Positions 53,050 to 62,920 of a DNA stretch of 64,000 bases are shown piece after piece (position 1 is the first letter of the stretch; every line of letters begins with the position of its first letter). The DNA is from Clytia hemisphaerica (lineage: Eukaryota > Cnidaria > Hydrozoa > Leptothecata > Clytiidae). Location: contig CACVBU010000071.1 in the NCBI GenBank assembly GCA_902728285.1, positions 124,001-188,000 on the forward strand, written 5' to 3'. Under the pieces are notes generated by a model that had not been told where the DNA came from, searched no databases, and was given only the letters and a program-made list of their open reading frames with translations. Made by a program: the position numbers and the translations under genes.

Positions 53050-54319
53050 TTCTTATGGGAAATTTTGAACCTAAGTTCTTCTATTTGACCACATACGCTT
53101 CTTTTAGAATGCTTTAGTATGTTCAGTACCGCAAGATTGCGTTCTCCTCCGTTTACCTAAAAGGAAGAGATATCTTTCAAAAATATCTATCACTTGTCTA
53201 AGTAGTTATTGCAACAAAAATATATATACCTGTACGAAAAATTTGATGATTGCATGGACTGACAAACCATTGACCTCAGCGATTACAGCAAAGTTGTTTC
53301 TCCTTGTTGACCGTGTGTAGCCCTCAGACTTAAAAGAGTTGAGACGATTTTGATATATATGAAACTTTGTGAGTGTGTCCCCAAGGTAAATTAACAGGGT
53401 AAATCATTACCATTGACGATTTAAATTCATGAATGGAATAAAATTAATAATACTTACTCTTCCTTTATGAAATAGTATTATCAGTGTACCTAAGGTCCGA
53501 TATATCAAGAGCTTTAAACGGTCCATAACATGTTTTGCGTGTTGCTTCATTTCTAAACATTGTATAACAAATGGATTTTACTAAAGAAAAGTTCTAAAAA
53601 TTCGAATGAAGAATGACTATAACATTTTCAAATTCTATATTAATCCAACAAGTCCTTATCCATCATGTAGAGTATGTGCATGTAACAATCAAAGTAAAAT
53701 TATCATTGGTTTACCTTGGCAATGAAAGTGTGCGGAAAAAATGCCATTCAGAAGACCCTTCAACAAGTGATGATGCAATCTCCGGAATACGAAGACGTAG
53801 ATTAGTTGACGAAATTATCTGAAAATAATAACAAAATGTTGATCATGAGACGGAGGTCAATTCAATTTATTGAAGTATTACAGAAATATATGAAAATTAT
53901 ATAAATTACCTGCTGTTCGATTTTTTGCGTTCCATGAAACAGAAATTTGAATTCTCCATTCCAATTTTCATACGTGAATCCAGACATCGAAGCCCATAAA
54001 GGTTCATTCCATCTGACTTGTTCTGAATAATGTAGTACATTATGGACGTTGGATTTACTGGCAGCTTTACCTTTTAAAGAAATAATTTGAGAAGATCGAT
54101 TAAATTCAATCAATTAAAAACTACTTACATTTTGAAAGTAATACACATCAGCTAGATCATGCCTTGCTTTGTAAAAAGATATTTCGACTAACATTGCATC
54201 ATAATCTATTTGAGAATGTCTTACAAGAAAGACTTACCATAAATCTTATCCATCCTTTCTACAAATCTAAACAGCATTTTCTCTGAGTCCTCTATCTTTG
54301 TTGATGTCAATTCTTCTTC
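53050..54319 (-). pseudogene. Exons of a DUF4218/CACTA-type transposase, C-terminal part
   Basis: Minus-strand exons with matching splice signals. Exon A 54238-54319 (after CTACAG; ends before GTAAGT) gives EEELTSTKIEDSEKMLFRFVERMDKIYG. Exon B 53910-54070 (ends CAG|GTAATT) gives SNVHNVLHYSEQVRW, PLWASMSGFTYENWNGEFK and FHGTQKIEQQ. Exon C 53715-53818 follows TTTTCAG and ends before GTAAAC. Phases of A/B/C agree. Later blocks at about 53230-53335 (SEGYTRSTRRNNFAVIAEV, ended by GTATAT) and 53055-53158 (NGGERNLAVLNILKHSKRS) fit the same family. NVHNLLHY...PLWxxSxFxFExxNGxLK...HGTQ is the DUF4218 signature of CACTA-type transposases. The gene is cut at both sides; whether TE or host-derived is open. 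Confidence 0.6.
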
Positions 54320-55006
54320 CTGTAGCATGAACATTGCATTCGAAAGTAGGAGAAAATGGCTGGAATGATAGAAATGTTTATCAGTAGAAAAAAACCTTTG
54401 GCACGTTGGATTCTTATTGGTTAGATTTCAACGGCCTAGGTTTGACTAGTTAATCAACTCAACATAGTCCTTGGAACAGACATCAGGAGACATGGCAGAA
54501 AAAAATCTTTTGGAGAAGACCATAATGATGGGTTGATCGTGGTCAACGAATTGGGAAATTATACAAAAGTATTGAAGGGTAATTGAGATTAACTCTCCTT
54601 AGAGGTTACCGAACTTTGTGGGTATTCAAGTGAGATCAGCCGAAAGGTCTGGAAAATCCTACTTGGAAGCATATAACTACTTTTGCACTTAGAAATCCCA
54701 CATGCTTGAATACCCACAAAGTCATGGCTCGCACCCCCCCCCCGTAACTTTGTCTGGTATCCAAATGAGATTTAAAAGCGTGCAAAAGTTCTGAAATTAA
54801 CTATGGTCCAAAGAAACAAGGAAATAACAATATTTCGTTTCTTTGACTCTATGTTTGAAATGTATATTAATCTGAAAATCCAAAGAATAGATATCTTAAA
54901 CTAGATTGATATTCTGAATATCCATGACAAAAGTGACAATGTTAACATAACTTTTCTAGCAAGTATATACAATGTAAACAGTTGTTATAATAATAACATA
55001 AAAGAA

Positions 55007-55273
55007 TTATATCTGTTTCAATAAAAATTCACCAAAATTGTTCTTTACTACTTTGTTGTGGAATTTTGCGATAGTTCGACAGTTTCTCCATCCACCAGCT
55101 TTTTCAATATCAGCCAATGATAGGCCATTCAATGCAGATTTTGATGTAGATGCCGATCTAGTCGAGTGTGCAGAGAGCGTAGTTGTATCTACACCAGCCA
55201 GTTTTAAAACATTTTTGACCCATTTACCAATAGTTGACGAAGTAACACTTGTGAACGTTTTGTGACTAACCAA
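55007..55273 (-). pseudogene. DIRS tyrosine recombinase, C-terminal part
   Basis: 88-aa frame: SSTIGKWVKNVLKLAGVDTTTLS, then SAHSTRSASTSKSA (the HxxR box) and ADIEKAGGWRNCRTIAKFHNK. The Trp-rich GGW replaces the second His box as usual in DIRS. A Phe stands at the place where the catalytic Tyr is expected (KFHNK versus the usual FYNK), which would inactivate it. The N-terminal half is in a different frame. Confidence 0.8.
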
Positions 55274-55362
55274 AAGCGTTTGATCTTTACGAAGATTTTC
55301 TGTCAGCGAAATATAGTGGTTTAGAAGAGTGACAACACATATCCCTGGGTCTTCTTCAAAAA

Positions 55363-55554
55363 CTAAAAATTCCAGAGGGTCTGGGTGAAAAGAAGGTATA
55401 TGGTTTTTTTTAATTTTGGAATGTAAAAAGTAATTTTTTCAGTATTTCTATGCATATAGTCCAAGTGAAGAAAATGGATAGACTGAGCTCTATGTCCGCT
55501 TAGTAGGCATAACAATGTCGAAACTTTCATTGTCAACTCCTTCAATGATATCAA
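55363..55554 (-). pseudogene. DIRS tyrosine recombinase, N-terminal catalytic part
   Basis: 63-aa frame with LTMKVSTLLCLLSGHRAQSIHFLHLDYM, the recombinase region around the first catalytic Arg (GHRAQS). The same protein continues after a frameshift at about 55280-55360. The rest of the N-terminal core-binding domain is spread over 55560-55880 with stops. Confidence 0.75.
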
Positions 55555-55888
55555 TGGGATTGGTGGTAGTGACCTCAGGTAATTGAAAACATCGTGGCAA
55601 AGATGGCCTTATTTTAAACATGCCTTTTAATAGTCTGGTAATCAAAGGTAATTCGCCAAATGATACTCAATGAGGCATTTGAATAATCGATGACAATGGA
55701 GACCTAGATGTATTAACAACAGAGTACCCTACACCAGAGTTGAACAGACTGGTTAAGAATTCTGCGCCTGCCTCTACTGGAGGGCTGATAGGGTCTATGT
55801 TCTGTACTGAACAGAAATCAAACCATCTTCCAATATGAGGTTTGTATGATTTTGTCCCCTGTTGACCATGAAACCATTAAGATGTTAA

Positions 55889-56590
55889 TTACCTATGGTG
55901 AGCACTTCTTGCGACTGAATGATTCCCTGCTATGAGACATACCATCAGCTTTATTTTCTTGAGGAGAGGATGCTTCAGCATTGGGTTATTTGGTTGTTGA
56001 AACAGGGTTGGGCTAGAAGAGAGCAAATGTTTTCTAATGATTAACTTTTTCAATAGAGGATACCATGGTTGAGTAGGCCAATCTGGTACGGCTATTAGAC
56101 CCTTAGCATTCTCTCTGAAGACCTTGTTTAACACTTTTGCTATGCAATTAAATAGAGGAAAAGCATAGAACTTTAAGCATGACCAGTCTAGTGTGAATGC
56201 ATTCACTGCTACACACTCCGGATCAGGTCTGTAGGACACAAAACCTTTTGTTTGGTTATTTAGTCTTGATGCAAACAAATCAAGGGTGGGCACATGGTCT
56301 ATGCGTTTGCAACTTTCTTGGAATTTTTTCTTGTTTAGCATCCATTCTGTATGGATTTCAAACTTTCTTGAAAGTCTATCTGCTTCCTCGTTGAATATGC
56401 CAGGAATGTGGGCTGCTGTAAGCCAGTTATTTCTTTCAATGGCCCATTTCCAAATATCCTTGGCTACTTCATCACAGTTATGTGATCTGGAAGTACCCAT
56501 TTTGTTGATAGCACTAACAGTAGTTGTGTTATCAGACATACTTTTATATGGGTAGCAGAACATTCCTTTGTTAAAGTCCATACAGCACAT
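55889..56590 (-). pseudogene. DIRS RNase H and connection domain
   Basis: 233-aa frame with SDNTTTVSAINKMGTSRSHNCDEVAKDIWKWAIERN, WLTAAHIPGIFNEEADRLSR (RNase H C-terminal DExADxxSR motif), TLDLFASRLNNQ, PDPECVAVNAFTLDW and GLIAVPDWPTQPWYPLL. These are the blocks of DIRS/Ngaro RNase H and following region. It is one frame off from the RT. Confidence 0.85.
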
Positions 56591-57640
56591 CTTTTAGTTC
56601 TGTGACATTTATATGTTCATCTTTTTCACCCAAGAAAAGCATTCCCCCTGTACTTTCATTCAAGGTACAAGCACCCCATCCAGTTTTACTTGCATCAGTA
56701 TTCATGGTAATATCTGGATTTCCAATATGGATATCATTGTAAGAATGATCAATGTTTTCAAGCCACCATTTAATTTCATCTAAGGCTTGACATGAGAGAG
56801 ACATTTTCTTTTCAAAGTTCCCTTTTGCAATTTTCAGAGCCTCTGATTTATCTCTTTCAATTTTCCTGTAATATAGTCTCCCATATTTTACACCTGGAAA
56901 ACTACTTGAAATCTTTCCGAGTAGTCTTACAACCCTCCTTATTGACACAAAATCTTTTTCGTGTTGCATTTCTTTGAATACATCTATAAATGACTGTTTC
57001 TTTTTATCAGTAAGATATATTTTCATTTGTCTAGAGTCTATAATGAATCCTAAATATTCAATAATTTGTGTTGGTATAAGAACAAATATTAGTGGGTGAA
57101 CAATAAATCCTAGAGAATCCAAAAGATATACACTAGCATTAGTGCTCTCAACACAATTTTCTAATTTATTATCTATATTTATAAGGTCATCGATGTAAGC
57201 TGCTGTAATATGGTCTTGCAATGACAGATTTGACAATACTGGTTTTAGAAGTTTGGTAAATTTTCATGGACCATGTGAATATCCATTAGGTAGGCAAGTA
57301 AATTTAAATAGTTGACAATTGTAGTAGAATTTGAGTAATTTTTGATCTTCTTTTTAAATGACAATGCTATAATAAGCATCCTTCAAGTCAATCTTAGTAA
57401 AATAGCAATTTGTAGTGATTAGTTGAAAAATTGATTGTAAAGTCTCCATTTTAAAATGTATATACTCAGTTTCTTTGTTTAGCCTTTTTAAATTGAGAAT
57501 CATACGAAAGGACTTATCAGGATTTGGCGTGAGGAAGATATGAGATATGAATTCATTCCTCTCATGGTCTGTTTTGACAATGATACCCTTTTTTATAAGA
57601 CTTATAAGAGTTTGTAATTCTAATATTCTAAGAATTGTGC
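56571..57640 (-). pseudogene. DIRS reverse transcriptase
   Basis: The 221-aa frame 56571-57236 has AAYIDDLINI (RT motif C), YLGFIIDS, LLGKISSSFPGVKYGRLYYR, and NTDASKTGWGAC, the start of RNase H. Upstream sequence to 57640 reads in two other frames: CYFTKIDLKDAYYSI (motif A, catalytic Asp) near 57370-57415 and KSFRMILNLKRLNKET near 57480. A TGA stop replaces a codon in the motif B region (SHGP-stop-KFTKLLKPV) at about 57265. Confidence 0.85.
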
Positions 57641-57684
57641 TTGTTGTGCAGGAAAATTGCTTTAATAGTAACTACTATTTTACC

Positions 57685-58832
57685 TTAGGCTTCCTTTAGC
57701 TCGGTGATAAGATCATCACCAAACAAGTATTCGGATGTCACCACTTTCGTGGATTTGCAAATATCAAGTACGTCGTGTTTGAGCGAGTATTTTGCATTAT
57801 GCTTTCTTTTGAGGTTGATCTCATGGTTAGCAAATCCCAAAAGTGTCATTGCGTCCAAGCAACTGCGGATGATTGCTTTGTTATGAACCATTTCGTTTTC
57901 TGCCTTGAGAATTAGGTTGGCTATTCGTGTTACACAGCATGATGCCTTCGAGATGAACTTTTGTGAAGAATAAAGTTTTTTCTCATTCTTCTTGTACGAG
58001 TCTGTAAATGATTTCATGTCCCAAATTGTATTGTCCATTTTTGGGGGTTTAAGGAACTTACAGTTTTCTGGTGTCTTGTAGTCCTTGCATAATTCACTCC
58101 TTATCTCTCCTGCTTGAGAGACTTCTTCAAATTGTTTCTTAAAACGTTTTGCAAGCCCATCATGAATGGATTCACCATATTCCTCATCATCTCTGGCATA
58201 TCCTTCACGACCTCGGCCAGCATGTCAGCAGCAAGGTTAGGCAGGCTGTTACGTTCAATAGGTAAACCACTGACAGTTTCCAGAATTTATGGGTCCGATG
58301 TGATTGCCTTCCAGTTTTCAAAGTGGCTTTTTAAGGAGCCAGCTTGGAAGTTCTGTACCTTTTCCTGCAAGTATCCAACCAAAGAATCAAGATTACTTAC
58401 CATTGGTTTCAGTTGCTTTTCTTGAATCGTTTTGATGTTTAATGAGATTGTGCAGGGTTTTTGGCCTTCTGAAAAAAACGATCGTCGTTTTCTGTCTCCA
58501 TCTAAAGTACTCGGAGCAAATAGTGACACTTCTGAGCCAGAGTTTGAAGCACGTGAAGAGCTATGTTCTGAATTGGAGTCTGACTGATTTTTAGCAAACA
58601 ATGGGCCAAATCTTTCTTCAATGTTTTTCATGATATCAAGGACAATACCGTCTTTAATATCTGAAATAATTCCTTGTTTAAATGTCCCAATATCCACGAC
58701 TTTCGTTGTTTTGTTAAGTGGCTTTGGTTTGGAGTCCTTTGGCTTAGTTGTAGTCTCTGCTGCCCGTTCCGGCTTTTTCAATTCCTTGTTCTGATCCTGA
58801 AGGTTTTGGTGAGACATATTATTGGTTTCCAA
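57685..58832 (-). pseudogene. DIRS gag-like protein
   Basis: Two frames, 58287-58832 (181 aa: N-terminal, Lys/Asp/Ser-rich, with ISDIKDGIVLDIMKNIEERFG and SLFAPSTLDGDRKRRSFFSE) and 57685-58038 (117 aa: TIWDMKSFTDSYKKNEKKL, ILKAENEMVHNKAIIRSCLDAMTLLGFANHEINLKRK in overlapping text). The segment between them, 58040-58285, is in a third frame. Position and sequence character fit DIRS gag; sequence conservation of gag is low, so this rests mainly on context. Confidence 0.65.
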
Positions 58833-59017
58833 GGTTTTGTTGAGACATCTTTGGATTGATGTGATAACGTTCGATTTATTTTCTTGAAATTTTTCTTCTT
58901 CGATATACTTCCCTTTCCGTGGTTTCGGTTAAAGAGGATTTTCCAGACCTTTCGGCTGATATCTCATTTAGATACCACACAAAGTTACGGTAACCGATAA
59001 GGAAAGTTAATTATCAA

Positions 59018-59420
59018 TGTATTCACATAAAGTCTTCTCAGCTTCTTCACCATTTTGAATGTCGAAACCATGCAAGCAAATCTGAATCTCTTTCACAGTT
59101 AGGATTGTTTATATGGCTCTTAGCAATATGCCCCAATATAGCTAATTTGCTAAACTCGACCAAACCTGGATCATTCTTAAGCTTAGCTAACCCATGACAA
59201 TAGACTGAACCTCTAAGAGCTGCAAACTCATAACGAAACCAATGCCAACAAGCCCCCAAATATTCATATAACCAGTACTTCACAAACTTTTCAGTTCTAT
59301 TTTGAAAATACCATACTATAATGTGAGGATTATCTTTTATCATAGTCAGTAAATCTTGACTTGAAGTATTCTCACTTAAATTAAACAAGTTTCTCAAGTT
59401 TGGCCAATGGAACTCACAAT
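59018..59420 (-). pseudogene. Third Helitron Rep relic
   Basis: 116-aa frame 59047-59397: NPHIIVWYFQNRTEKFVKYWLY, CWHWFRYEFAALRGS, YCHGLAKLKNDPGL. This is the Helitron Rep region around the HUH motif, where RGSIHCHGxAKLKNDPGL is usual. Here the first His is Tyr (VYCHG), so the metal site is lost. Upstream codons read EFHWPNLRNLF, and after a frameshift at about 59050 QNGEEAEKTLCEYIDN follows. It differs from both other Helitrons here and abuts the DIRS right end. Confidence 0.75.
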
Positions 59421-59907
59421 CAAGGACAAAAGGTTGTAGACAAATGAAATTTCAGTGAAAAATTATGAAAAATAGAGCAAAATGACTCTTCAATGTGTCT
59501 GAAAGGGGATGGAAGTTAAGAAAAACACTTTTGAAGTCGTTGCATTGCTTTTCAAAAAATCAGCGTTTTGATACTGGTGTAAGCCAGTTAATCAAGCCCT
59601 TGTGGTTATGAACAGCTTTGGATGGGTTTGGAAAGCACCCAGAACCTCTTGGGAACTTGTTTTTGATCGATATTAAAGTATTTTGCAAATATTGCAGAAG
59701 TCTACAAACCTTTTGTCCATGATTGCAGCCATCGACAAAGTAAAAAATATGGTTGGGGCTCCAACTTGTTCAATAGTTACTCGAAGATCCTGACGTACTC
59801 TATTGCAGTAAGAATTTGACCTGTTAATTCTTTTGTGCAATAAAAGATCTTTAAAAACATGTTTGAAGAGTTTGAACGAACCATTTCATTAAATTCATCA
59901 AAAGTAA
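59421..59907. other. No gene seen
   Basis: No recognisable coding sequence. Upstream parts of the Helitron Rep relic could be expected here but I cannot read them. Confidence 0.4.
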
Positions 59908-60446
59908 CGAGGGGTAAATCACTTCGAAAAAAGCGTACGAAATGATTTTTGATTTTTGATTTTTTTGTGATTTTTTGATTTTTTCTGTGATTTTTTGATT
60001 TTTTTGTGATTTTTTTGTGATTTTTTGATTTTTTGTGATTTTTTTGTGATTTTTTGATTTTTTGTGATTTTTTTGTGATTTTTTGATTTTTCTGTGATTT
60101 TTTTATTTTTTTGTGATTTTTTTGTGATTTTTTTATTTTTTTGTGATTTCTTTTTGATTTTTCGATTTTTTTCTGTGATTTTTTTGTGATTTCTTTTTGA
60201 TTTTTTGATTTTTTTCTGTGATTTTTTGATTTTTTTGTGATTTTTTTGTGATTTTTTGATTTTTTTGTGATTTTTTGATTTTTTTTGTGATTTTTTGATT
60301 TTTTTGTGATTTTTTGATTTTTTTGTGATTTTTTTGTGATTTTTTGATTTTTTTGTGATTTTTTTGTGATTTTTTGATTTTTTTTGTGATTTTTTTGTGA
60401 TTTTTCTAAGAAGTGTACGAGATTTTTTCGAGTAATTTACCCCTCG
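59908..60446. mobile_element. MITE with 8-bp duplication and low-complexity core
   Basis: Ends CGAGGGGTAAATCACTTCG (left) and TCGAGTAATTTACCCCTCG (right) are imperfect complements. AAAAGTAA flanks both sides (59900-59907 and 60447-60454), an 8-bp duplication as in hAT elements. Between the ends is a tract of GATTTTTTGTGATTTTTTT-type repeats (see separate entry). No gene. Confidence 0.75.
59945..60410. repeat. GATTTTTTGTG low-complexity tract
   Basis: About 460 bp made only of GATTTTTT, GTGATTTTTT and small variants, with T runs of 5-9. The unit is about 9-20 bp, unstable in length. It lies wholly between the inverted ends of the MITE. Confidence 0.9.
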
Positions 60447-60454
60447 AAAAGTAA

Positions 60455-61135
60455 AATTAACTTCCCCAGGATTTCTTTTAGTATAGAGATTGCCTTATCT
60501 TAAAATACGTTTCCGGTATAAAATGCTAGATGCCAAATAACAAAACCTTGGATGTGATGTAAAACAATATTTCCATACCCCTTCCTCAATTTCACCAAAT
60601 TTCATTAAATGTTTGATTTGTTTAATTTTAGGGCAAATGATTCGAGATTACTATTTGAGATTTCACGAATAATTGCAGAGTTAGTAGGATCACCTTTACC
60701 ACCTGGAAATAAAATAGGAAACGACTACTTTTAGTATCCTCGGATACTAAAAACTCAGGGCTATCCAGCTATGAGAATGATTTCTCTTAAAAATGCTCCC
60801 AGCAAGATGCTGACGTCATCGGAAAACGCTACAAACGTCAATTCTCGCCTTAAAAACACGATTTCTCGGCACAAGATGGTCGAAACTTAACAAATAACCC
60901 CATTTTCTTTATCTAATTTTCACACTGAATCCGTTGGTGGCATCAGATACTTGATTTTCGTACCTCGAAAAAAAAACAGTTAGTAAAAGGAGAGACTCTT
61001 GATAAGTTTTATCGATTAATTAAAAAAATCAATTCACTCAAAAACTGCAGGAATTCGAAGGGCAAATCTTTTTTGGCAATTCTACACCCTATTAGGAGCA
61101 TGATATCAAAAATTTGCCCTGATCTAAGGGGTGCC
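60455..61135. other. No gene seen
   Basis: AT-rich, with a GATACTAAAAG/TAGTATCCTCGGATACTAAAA palindromic patch at 60734-60750 and a TGACGTCA site at 60811. It would be the place for the missing pol part of the retroelement at 61136, but no RT motif is visible. Confidence 0.4.
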
Positions 61136-62920
61136 CTACGAAATGACACAATACACTTCCTTGGCCGCTGGTCTATGAATTTGAACCGGTATGGGGATGT
61201 GGTGGTCTACAGGCTCAATGTCTGATTTGATCATCAGTTTCACTGGGGGTGCCTCCATCAATGGTAACGGCTGATACTCGCAAGTATTAAACGTACTTTT
61301 GCCGTTCTCGGTTTTCTTCTGTAGCTGCGAAAGGAAGTTCAGTAAGCAACGGTGGTGGGAGTTCTCTCTTTGGGTATCCACAATTGGCTGGGTCGTCTTG
61401 ATGAGTACCCTTGGTTTCTGAGCGGGTCTCCCCGATTTACGGAAACGTGTTTGATATGATGCCCAAGTCAATGCAGGCTCCCCGGCTCAAGAAGGGTTTA
61501 TCAGATTCGTTCGTGACGTAGACGACTTGTCTTGATTCATTTCTCATACCGTTGTTTGTCTTTCCGGTGATGCATAGTATGACGGCACCAAGGACCTTGA
61601 TTTGGTGGTTGTTAGCAGCATTCAACTTCATGGTGACAGGTAGTAGGTCCTTTTTATCGAGACCCAATACGCTGGATGTGCTTGTAAACGATTAAGCAAC
61701 TTTGGCAGCAGGTATGCGCAATCGCTTGAACATTTAGTGGTTTGAATTCATATTCGATTGGCTGATATCCTAGTTGGGTAAAGTCCTCATCAGTGATCTG
61801 GATGGAGACTGGAATGTATGGTTGTGGGCGTGATGACTATTTCTTCCATGTGTTGGTGGATTTGTCATGACGATGGTGTGTAAGCGGAAAGTTTTGCGGT
61901 GTGTCTGAGGAGACTGCACATAAAACGTTGAATACGGATTTGGATTCATCAATGAAGCTGACTCTGTTGATTTAATGTTCGGGCGTTTGACTTTGTCCTT
62001 ACTTCGGCACATGTGATCAAAGTGGTGTTGACGCTTGCAGTATCCACATGTGTGATTGAAAACTGGGCATGTTGATTTTCTGGACTGGCTGTTACTATTA
62101 GTGCCATGTCCTGAAGTACCACAGTAAGTGCATTTGATAGTTTTATTGTCATTGTTCTTTGTGTCAGAGGGTGTTTTTTAGTCCCTTTTACCCTTGACAT
62201 AGCTACTTTTAATAGCAGCAGTTTGGTTATCAAGTAAACGAGTGGTAGTTCTTCTCCCAGCTCCGTTTGTTTCCACGAAATGAAACATCTCCTCTAATGT
62301 CATATCCTAGTTGGTGTGGCCAAGGAGCTCGAGTTGAATGTCCGGGTCAGCAATGCCAAGACACAAGTCATCACAAAGGACCTGTTCAGTGTAGTCAATG
62401 GGGGATGCATAATTTATGCAGTCGATCGCATACTTGCATACAGCAGCTTGTCCTCGGAGACTGGCACCAAATGAGTGGATCAATTTATCCTGATCTTGAT
62501 GCATATTACTAAGTGTAACACGGGCAACAATGACATTCTCCTCACGAACAGCAAGTGATTTGATTGCTTCAAGGAAAATGGCTTCAGTTTTGTTTGTCAA
62601 TGGGCCAAAGGTCGATCTTGTCAAGTCCTTGCACAGTTTCTCTTCGCAGAATTCTAGCAGTTGAACGATTACCTCCTTGCTTTTGACGCCTGTAGCTTGT
62701 TTCTATTCTTCCCAGCGTGTTTTAAAGTACGTCTAATCCTCTGATGTGTTGGTAAATGTTATTGTTGGTCTCTTTACATTTTCAACTTTGGCTGTGCCAG
62801 AAGCTTGATTCCCATTGTGCTGTGTAGCATGTGTAGTGAGTAAGGTAGCGACTACTGCATCTACGTCTGGAGTAGCATAGTTGCATCCAGGGACGGGGCA
62901 GTTAACAGACGGCATTCTTC
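61136..62920 (-). pseudogene. Retroelement gag, zinc knuckle and protease, broken
   Basis: Minus-strand pieces, N to C. 62733-62915 starts MPSVNCPVPGCNYATPDVDA, a CxxPGCxY start common to gags of cnidarian LTR retroelements. 62307-62624 is a gag body (SLAVREENVIVARVTL). 61770-62233 has zinc-knuckle text (CGYCKRQHHFDHMC in frame). 61437-61730 is a retropepsin-like domain: the active-site triad position reads HTC (AIAHTCCQSC) rather than DTG. 61136-61471 (EYQPLPLMEAPPVKLMIKSD) leads to where an RT would start. At least four frame changes. A Ty3-like assignment is likely but not certain, as RT and LTRs are absent. Confidence 0.65.

Larger units (their letters stand above)
54585..59016 (-). mobile_element. 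DIRS-like retrotransposon with inverted terminal repeats
   Basis: Inverted ends: left 54585-54661 (CTCTCCTTAGAGGTTACCG ... CCGAAAGGTCTGGAAAATCC) and right 58934-59016 as imperfect complement. Next to the left end at 54695-54780, pieces of both termini recur (TGAATACCCACAAAGT and GTAACTTTGTCTGGTATCC), the internal complementary region used by DIRS elements. Coding order on the minus strand: gag, RT, RNase H, tyrosine recombinase, as in DIRS1. All reading frames are interrupted. The right end adjoins a Helitron Rep relic. Confidence 0.85.
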
